Source: a virus. From it: 39,630 bases of DNA. Positions 35,065 through 39,630 of this stretch are shown here, piece after piece. The notes below the pieces were generated by a model. That model had not been told where the DNA came from, did no database searches, and saw only the letters and a program-made list of their open reading frames with translations. The translations under genes and the position numbers were made by a program. The DNA is taken from positions 1 through 39,630 of the IMG/VR virus record IMGVR_UViG_3300032893_000150. One strand, given 5' to 3'. Position 1 is the stretch's first letter. Each line of letters starts with the position of its first letter.

Positions 35065-35301
35065 ATGCGGACGATCTTGCTCATCGTGTTCTCGCTGATT
35101 TCCACCGGCGCTTTCGCACAAAGCCCTAGCGATCCTGCGTTCCTCAACAATGCCCTCCAGGTGCTGCAACAGCAGCGCAATCGCGCGCTGGATGAGGCTG
35201 CGGTTTCGCAGGCGCAATATGTCCAGGCGACCAAGGAAATCGAGGTACTCAAAAAACAAATAGCGGATCTCCACAAGCCTGCAGATGCTCCAAAAAAATA
35301 A
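35065..35301 (+). CDS. Secreted coiled-coil protein
   Basis: 78 residues from ATG 35065 with GGGAGATTAAT upstream. Residues 1-18 form a signal peptide (cleavage after AFA), followed by a coiled coil NNALQVLQQQRNRALDEAAV and IEVLKKQIADL. No lipobox Cys, so not a standard o-spanin. It could be a periplasmic fibre chaperone or part of a spanin-like pair with the last gene of the window. Confidence 0.65.
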   Translation: MRTILLIVFSLISTGAFAQSPSDPAFLNNALQVLQQQRNRALDEAAVSQAQYVQATKEIEVLKKQIADLHKPADAPKK

Positions 35302-35370
35302 GCCCGCGATGCGTTGATGGCTGATATCATGGTCCCCGCTCGCAGCAGGCAAAACGGGGAAGCCAAAGAA

Positions 35371-35595
35371 ATGTGGAAACCAACCAACCATCTGCGTATC
35401 AGCCGCACCTCCTGGTGGAGCAGGGGAAAGTTGCAGCAGCAATGGGAGCGCGCGCACTATGGTCATGAAGAATTTGATTTTGAATGGCGCGATGTTCCGC
35501 ATGTGACGTGCAGCCGCGATGAAACGGCGGGCGATAAGCAAAGCAGCGCACTAGCTTTCCTCAAGAGCTTAGTCCCCTCCCGCCGGCATTCGTAA
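35371..35595 (+). CDS. Small basic hypothetical protein
   Basis: 74 residues from ATG 35371 (GGGGAAG at a good distance); 19 more in-frame codons extend to 35314. Trp- and Arg-rich (MWKPTNHLRISRTSWWSRG; EFDFEWRDVPHVTCSRDE). No recognised family. Confidence 0.5.
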   Translation: MWKPTNHLRISRTSWWSRGKLQQQWERAHYGHEEFDFEWRDVPHVTCSRDETAGDKQSSALAFLKSLVPSRRHS

Positions 35596-35598
35596 CGA

Positions 35599-35625
35599 TT
35601 GACGGCCGCCAAGCGCGCCTATGCT
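35599..35625 (+). promoter_or_regulatory. Promoter-like TTGACG-N15-TATGCT before secreted protein gene
   Basis: Third copy of the repeated motif. The -10-like box ends ten bases before ATG 35635, again leaving room for almost no leader. No Shine-Dalgarno is seen. Confidence 0.55.
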
Positions 35626-35634
35626 GGCGGCGTC

Positions 35635-36114
35635 ATGAAGATGTTCGCCAAAAAGAGCCTCCTTAGCACTGTCCGGATCCAGGCGGCCATTGCTGCCGCC
35701 TGGATCTTCTTCTTTCCGGTCGCGGCCTTCGCGCAGGCGACATTCCTCGCCGATCTTGACAGCAACCTGGCCGGCGCCTCGACGCCGATCGCGATCTCGA
35801 CCGCGACCACGACGCAGCTCATTGCCGCGCCCGCCGGCACCGGGCCGGGCGGCGCGACGCAACAGATCTTCGTCACGCATTACGAAGTCGAGGCCGGCGG
35901 CGCCGGCAATATCCAATTCGTCTACGGCACCGGCACCAATTGCGGCACCGGGCAAAATCCGGTCACCGGCACCTATGCGCTCACGGCGCAGGCCCGCGCC
36001 GAAGGCGGCGCCGGCTTCGGCCCGGTTTGGGTGATCCCGCCCGGCAACGCGCTCTGCGCCATCACCAGCGCGGCCGTGGGCATGAACGGCAGCTTGTCCT
36101 ACCGGATCAAGTGA
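35635..36114 (+). CDS. Secreted beta-domain protein
   Basis: 159 residues from ATG 35635. Signal peptide to about residue 34 (hydrophobic WIFFFPVAAFA, cleavage before QAT). The mature part has IQFVYGTGTNCGTGQNPVTG and ends PPGNALCAITSAAV, with two Cys likely to form a disulfide. Similar domains occur in phage structural proteins without signals. Its own promoter-like motif immediately upstream suggests independent, perhaps lysogenic, expression. Confidence 0.65.
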   Translation: MKMFAKKSLLSTVRIQAAIAAAWIFFFPVAAFAQATFLADLDSNLAGASTPIAISTATTTQLIAAPAGTGPGGATQQIFVTHYEVEAGGAGNIQFVYGTGTNCGTGQNPVTGTYALTAQARAEGGAGFGPVWVIPPGNALCAITSAAVGMNGSLSYRIK

Positions 36115-36120
36115 GGGGCC

Positions 36121-36297
36121 ATGAAATATCTCGCAGCCGCATTGTTGCTGTTCGGAGCCGCCCTCATCGCCAGCGTGCCGGCGGCCAGGGCGGCAAATGC
36201 CGGCCAGACCAATGCGGCGTCCCACGCCGTGAAAGAGCGCTGTTTCGACCGCTCCAATTCGCGGCGCTATCACCAGCAATATTGCAGCGGCCTGTAG
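36121..36297 (+). CDS. 58-residue secreted peptide with two cysteines
   Basis: Begins six bases after the previous stop (GAGGGGCC upstream). A signal peptide of about 24 residues (MKYLAAALLLF..., cleavage after ARA) is followed by a 34-residue mature peptide with two Cys (KERCFDRSNSRRYHQQYCSG). Small secreted peptides of this kind may act in the periplasm. No family recognised. Confidence 0.6.
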   Translation: MKYLAAALLLFGAALIASVPAARAANAGQTNAASHAVKERCFDRSNSRRYHQQYCSGL

Positions 36298-36314
36298 CTC
36301 GATCCCTGGAACGG

Positions 36315-36341
36315 TTGACGCGGCCAGGCCGCGCTTAGGAT
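36315..36341 (+). promoter_or_regulatory. Promoter-like TTGACG-N15-TAGGAT
   Basis: Fourth copy of the motif, with the same 15-base spacing as at 31949, lying 39 bp before ATG 36380; here a ribosome site (TAGGAG) exists between the two. Confidence 0.6.
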
Positions 36342-36379
36342 TTCCGGCGGACCACTGACGCCGCTAGGAGATCGCACCG

Positions 36380-36907
36380 ATGAAATCACTTCGCCGCATT
36401 GCTATCGGCTTTACCGCCGTCGCCATGCTCGCCGCCGCACTGTCGGTGTCGGGCCTCATCACGTCCAAGAAGGCCCACGCGCAGGCCGATGTCCTGTCCG
36501 GCATCCTGCAACGCCTCTCGCGCATCGGCGGCTATCCGCCGAACTCGACGCCGGAGATCCAATCGTCGGGCAACGTCGCCAACGCGACCGCTTCCGCGGC
36601 ACTGCCGGCGACGGCCGGCGTTACCAATTTCATCTACGGCTTCGACGTCTACGGCACCGGCGCGACCGCGGCCAGCGTCGTCAATTGCACCGTGGCCGGC
36701 ACGGCTTCGACCGGCACGCCGACCTTTGCGCAGGCGGTGCCGGCCGGCGCCACGACAGCCATCACGCCGACCCTCGTTCGCTTTCCGGAGCCGCTGCCGG
36801 CTTCGGCCGTGAACACGGCGATCACCGTGTCTTGCCCGGCCTTCGGTTCGGGCAACACCAACGCCTCGGTGAACGTCTACGGGTTCCAATCGACCATCGC
36901 GCCGTAA
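36380..36907 (+). CDS. Secreted Ala/Thr-rich protein
   Basis: 175 residues. Signal peptide of about 35 residues ending AHA|QAD. The mature part is beta-rich, Gly/Thr/Ala-rich (TNFIYGFDVYGTGATAASVVNC; ITVSCPAFGSG) with two Cys. Similar in style to the proteins at 20141 and 35635, and perhaps of the same broad family, but I cannot align them with confidence. It is followed by a terminator-like hairpin. Confidence 0.65.
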   Translation: MKSLRRIAIGFTAVAMLAAALSVSGLITSKKAHAQADVLSGILQRLSRIGGYPPNSTPEIQSSGNVANATASAALPATAGVTNFIYGFDVYGTGATAASVVNCTVAGTASTGTPTFAQAVPAGATTAITPTLVRFPEPLPASAVNTAITVSCPAFGSGNTNASVNVYGFQSTIAP

Positions 36908-36929
36908 CCGAGCCTCCCTGTGTAACCTT

Positions 36930-36956
36930 GCCGGGCGCTGCGTCCTCGCGCCCGGC
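36930..36956 (+). terminator. Rho-independent-type hairpin after secreted-protein block
   Basis: Perfect 9-bp GC-rich arms GCCGGGCGC and GCGCCCGGC with a 9-base loop, followed by CGCTTTCC (a weak T-tract). It separates the secreted block from the lysis genes. Confidence 0.6.
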
Positions 36957-36976
36957 CGCTTTCCAGGCCGCCGAAC

Positions 36977-38182
36977 ATGGACGTCAGGACGCTCACCGAA
37001 CTCAATGCCTCGCGCTGGAAGGTCGCGAAGATCGCGCCCGGCCGCGAGCTGGAAGTCGAGCGCGTCGCCGCGGCGATCGCCGCGCCCCATGCGCGCCAGA
37101 TCTACGAGGAAATTTCGCAGCGCGTGTGGAACACGCCAAAGCGTTGGTGGTTTGTCGGCATCGTTCATCATCGCGAGGCGTCGGGCGATTTCTCCAAGAG
37201 CATCGCGCAAGGCGATCCTTGGAACAAAAAATCGGTCAACGTCCCGGTCGGGCTTGGCCCCTTTGCCAGCTTCATCGAGGCCGCGGTTTACACGCTCACG
37301 CGCGTTCCGGTTGGCGGAAAATATATTCCCGCGCACTGGACCGATTGGAGCATCCCCGGCGTGCTCACGCTGTGGATCTTCTACAATGGCACCGGCTATG
37401 AGCAGTACCATCACGAGCCGAGCCCTTACGATTACGGCGCCACGACGATCGAGCAGCGCGGCAAATATGTCGCCGATCATCTGTTCGATGCGAGCACCTG
37501 GGACAAGCAGATCGGTTGCGCGGCGCTGCTGATTGCGCTGATCGCGATCGAGCCGTCGATCGTCGAGGCGCCGGCCGCCAATCAAAACGATACACCCCAG
37601 CCGAAGCCTGAACTGCCGGCGCCGCCGCCTGTCCCGGCGGCGCCGGCGGCCGAGACAAAGACGGTTGTGGTGGTCGATCTCTACGGCCTCGGCGGCTATG
37701 CAACATCGCCGGGCATGAAGACGCTGGCGGAAGAAATCGCGGCGCTCGGCAAGAATTTCATCGTGCTCGGCCCCTATCTGCAGGACGATTGGATCGCCGC
37801 CGGCCAGGCGTTGATCGCCGAGCTGAAAAAGATCGCCGGCCCGGTCGAGATCGTTCTTGTCGGCTACAGCCTCGGCGCCAACAACATCGTGCAGCTCGCC
37901 GCGATGCTCAATGAGCAGATCGCCGACCTCATCGGCGTGCAGGCGTCGGTGTGGGGCGCCGGTTGCTCGCCGCTCTCGCCGGTGATCGCGATCTCGCACA
38001 ACGTCCATGCGGCGCTGTCGATCTACAATCCGGAATTTTTTGCAACCGGCGGCCTCGGCTATGCGCGCTACGGCGCCCCGGCGCAGCTCATGACCACGGC
38101 CGATCTGCATCCCGCCGTCGACAACGACGAAGGCCTGCACGGCGTCATCCTCAATCGGCTGAAAAAGCTCGCGGCTTCGTAA
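36977..38182 (+). CDS. Endolysin: lysozyme domain fused to alpha/beta-hydrolase domain
   Basis: 401 residues, no signal peptide, so export needs the holin. Residues 30-180 are a phage lysozyme-like domain with FVGIVHHREASGDF (probable catalytic Glu67), a GDP near 79 and YNGTGYEQYHHEPSPYDYG plus GKYVADHLFD. A Pro/Ala linker (196-226) leads to a second domain, 227-401, with the hydrolase elbow GYSLGAN (Ser298) following strand EIVLV, and late Asp/His candidates (Asp383/Asp384, His378, His388). The second domain resembles alpha/beta-hydrolases (esterases/lipases), unusual in an endolysin of a Gram-negative host; it may attack outer-membrane lipids or another ester. Confidence 0.8.
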   Translation: MDVRTLTELNASRWKVAKIAPGRELEVERVAAAIAAPHARQIYEEISQRVWNTPKRWWFVGIVHHREASGDFSKSIAQGDPWNKKSVNVPVGLGPFASFIEAAVYTLTRVPVGGKYIPAHWTDWSIPGVLTLWIFYNGTGYEQYHHEPSPYDYGATTIEQRGKYVADHLFDASTWDKQIGCAALLIALIAIEPSIVEAPAANQNDTPQPKPELPAPPPVPAAPAAETKTVVVVDLYGLGGYATSPGMKTLAEEIAALGKNFIVLGPYLQDDWIAAGQALIAELKKIAGPVEIVLVGYSLGANNIVQLAAMLNEQIADLIGVQASVWGAGCSPLSPVIAISHNVHAALSIYNPEFFATGGLGYARYGAPAQLMTTADLHPAVDNDEGLHGVILNRLKKLAAS

Positions 38183-38207
38183 GGCGTACCAACAAAGGAG
38201 CGGAACG

Positions 38208-39137
38208 ATGGACGGCAATATTCTGAGTTTGCTTTTGATGTTTGTGAACACGTCGAAGGTGGCGGGCTGGACCCGCGCCGGCGTCGGCGCCTTGTTCGCG
38301 ATCGCGCTGGCGAAATGGTCGTGGCTCGGCCAGTACGTCGATCCTTCGACGCAGAATTACATCGCGCTTGCCGCGTCGGGTATCGCGGTCGGGATCTGGT
38401 CGCATCTGGCGAAGTGGCTGAGCGCGCAAGCCGCGGCGCAATCGCCGGCGATCGCGGGCTACGGCGCGGACGGCCAGGTGCGCAAGCTGCCGCTCGCCAT
38501 CCTGGCGATCGGCGTCTCGGCGGCGCTGCTCGCGCTCCTGGCGGCGCCGGCCTTCGCTGCCGATGTGCTGCCGACCAAAGCGCCGCCGGCGGCGCCGAGC
38601 TGCACGCTGCAGCAATGCTCCGGCTTCTATGCCGGCATCAACATCGGCGAAAGCGGCTCGAACTTTTCCGGCGGCACCTCGGCCAATCAGTTCGCGCTCG
38701 GCGGCAATGCCGGTTATCAGTTCTGGAACGGCCAATGGTTCATCGCGGCAGAGTTCGATGCGCTCTATGGCCTGACGCAGAACGGCACAGTGCCGGGCGG
38801 CGGCAACTCAGCGCTGTGGGGCATCGGCGGCCTTGCTAAGATCGGCTATTCGCTCTCAAGCGTGTTTGGTGCCGCGGCCAATGCGAGCGCGCAGCCGGTG
38901 CTGCCGTCGAGCCTGCAGAATGCGCTGATCGCGCCTTATGCCATCCTCGGCATTTGGGATCGGCCGTGGGGCGCCGGCTTCGTCTCCGGTGCCGGTGTCG
39001 AGGCGCTGCTCGCCAACAACTGGACCTTCCACGTCGATTATCTGCACGTGAATTACAACAATGCGGCGGTCAACGTGAACGTCAATCAGCAGACCGAGGA
39101 TCTGATCCTCGCCGGCATCGACTATCACTTCAAGTAA
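38208..39137 (+). CDS. Holin fused in frame to an outer-membrane beta-barrel protein
   Basis: 309 residues with a strong ribosome site (AAAGGAGCGG). Residues 1-90 look like a small holin (Pam3-gp28 style): two hydrophobic spans about 21-39 and 50-68, the second ending GIWSHLAKWL. From residue 91 there is an internal signal peptide (VRKLPLAIL..., cleavage AFA|ADV near 117) and a barrel domain with FYAGINIG, ALGGNAGYQFWNGQWFIAAEFD, and a final VDYLHVNYNN / LAGIDYHF, as in Omp25/Omp31-type porins of Hyphomicrobiales. A GTG at 38478 could start the barrel separately. Confidence 0.75.
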   Translation: MDGNILSLLLMFVNTSKVAGWTRAGVGALFAIALAKWSWLGQYVDPSTQNYIALAASGIAVGIWSHLAKWLSAQAAAQSPAIAGYGADGQVRKLPLAILAIGVSAALLALLAAPAFAADVLPTKAPPAAPSCTLQQCSGFYAGINIGESGSNFSGGTSANQFALGGNAGYQFWNGQWFIAAEFDALYGLTQNGTVPGGGNSALWGIGGLAKIGYSLSSVFGAAANASAQPVLPSSLQNALIAPYAILGIWDRPWGAGFVSGAGVEALLANNWTFHVDYLHVNYNNAAVNVNVNQQTEDLILAGIDYHFK

Positions 39138-39159
39138 ACGAGAACGGAGAAGCGCCGTC

Positions 39160-39447
39160 ATGGAAGCAACAGCCTGGATTACCCTTGGCGGCGCCGCCTT
39201 CACCATCGCGGCCACGATCATCGGCGCCGCGGTCAAGCTGACCTGGTGGCTTAGCGATCAGTTTGCCGATCTGAAAAAGACGCAAGCCAATATGCTCGAA
39301 GAGCACGAAGCCAAAGACCAGGAGCGGCACACCGACAATACCGGCCGCTTGAGCACGATGGAGGGCCGCATCGAAACACTCGGCGCCCTTATCCGCAATC
39401 GTGCGCCGCGCCGAAAACCCGCCGCAAGACGCTCCCGCAAGACGTGA
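39160..39447 (+). CDS. Membrane-anchored coiled-coil lysis accessory
   Basis: 95 residues, with GGAGAAG before ATG 39160. One transmembrane span near the N-terminus (residues 6-30) is followed by a coiled coil with FADLKKTQANMLEEHEAKDQ and MEGRIETLGALI, then a basic tail. The layout resembles i-spanins or XhlA-like holin accessories. It is the last gene of the late operon and converges on attP and the integrase operon. Confidence 0.6.
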   Translation: MEATAWITLGGAAFTIAATIIGAAVKLTWWLSDQFADLKKTQANMLEEHEAKDQERHTDNTGRLSTMEGRIETLGALIRNRAPRRKPAARRSRKT

Positions 39448-39489
39448 GACACCGTGAGACACTTTCGGCGTGAGACATGTCTCACGCCG
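39444..39489. repeat. GTGAGACAC repeats and 24-bp palindrome next to attP
   Basis: GTGAGACAC at 39444 and 39454, then a perfect palindrome (39466-39489) with half-site CGGCGTGAGACA. The opposite arm has GTGTCTCAT at 92-100. They could be integrase arm-type sites, or the palindrome may be a bidirectional terminator between the convergent late and int operons; the two options are not exclusive. Confidence 0.65.
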
Positions 39490-39519
39490 TCTTACGTTCG
39501 CAAATGTTCTCGCGCTATC

Positions 39520-39630
39520 TGCTTGAAATCTTTGGTGGGCGCACAAGGACTCGAACCTTGGACCCGCTGATTAAGAGTTAACGCCGTCAGCAGCTCTATC
39601 AATGGGTTACGTGTCTCATTCCGGCGGTTT
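39520..39630. repeat. 111-bp exact terminal direct repeat, right copy
   Basis: Identical to 1-111; includes the second representation of the attP core (39533-39577). See the left copy for interpretation. Confidence 0.93.

Noticed and set aside
36386-38251. A 621-codon open frame antisense to the secreted-protein and endolysin genes
   Set aside because: The plus strand carries the lysozyme and hydrolase motifs; the minus product is Arg/Asp-rich without family features.
1-39630. CRISPR array
   Set aside because: The only short repeats are the iterons, the heptamers and the att arm words; none has CRISPR repeat-spacer structure.

Overview
The window looks like the complete genome of a temperate podovirus-type phage (short tail, T7/BPP-1-like virion gene order) infecting a high-GC alphaproteobacterium, probably of the Hyphomicrobiales/Bradyrhizobium group. 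The first 111 bases are repeated exactly as the last 111 (39520-39630). That repeat carries phage sequence on both sides of a tRNA-Lys(CTT) 3' half, so it reads as the overlap of a circular (or circularly permuted) genome of about 39,519 bp cut open at attP, not as attL/attR of an integrated prophage. The host guess rests on a GcrA-like protein, an Omp25/31-like outer-membrane barrel, GC-rich codon use and near-total absence of the CcrM site GANTC.

Layout. 1-111: attP. 97-2599, leftward: a small ORF, tyrosine integrase, two small unknowns, an Xis/AlpA-like HTH protein and another small ORF. 2600-2791: AT-richer intergenic DNA with a perfect 14-bp match to the chromosomal parS core. 2792-3451, leftward: CI-type repressor with a degenerate S24 domain; 3452-3560 is the divergent operator region; 3561 onward is the rightward early operon. 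Early genes (3561-11114) are tightly overlapped: Cro-like HTH, GcrA-like HTH, small unknowns, a DnaA-domain-IV-like initiator whose 5' end contains four 36-bp-spaced iterons (candidate ori), a primase (CHC2-like plus Toprim), a P-loop helicase and a D12-class adenine methylase. 11115-11619 is non-coding and packed with the heptamer AGACACC/GGTGTCT.

Late region (11620-35051): TerS candidate, TerL, acyltransferase-like virion protein, small head genes, portal, scaffold, major capsid, a signal-peptide-bearing protein, tail tubular A and B, internal virion proteins (one with a lytic transglycosylase domain, one with an inserted GNAT domain), a tail-fibre adaptor and a long fibre that carries a signal peptide. 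35065-36907 is a block of small secreted proteins, two of them behind copies of a repeated promoter-like motif TTGACG-N15-TAGGAT. 36977-39447 is the lysis module: a lysozyme fused to an alpha/beta-hydrolase, a holin fused in frame to an outer-membrane beta-barrel, and a small membrane-anchored coiled-coil protein. The late operon converges on the integrase operon at attP.

Most unusual: GANTC is almost absent (by eye only the tRNA T-loop site), there is a host-type parS site, there is a phage GcrA-like protein, and the lysis genes are fused to envelope-directed domains. Together these suggest a phage tuned to the alphaproteobacterial cell cycle and envelope. All functions are read from sequence by eye; no search was run.
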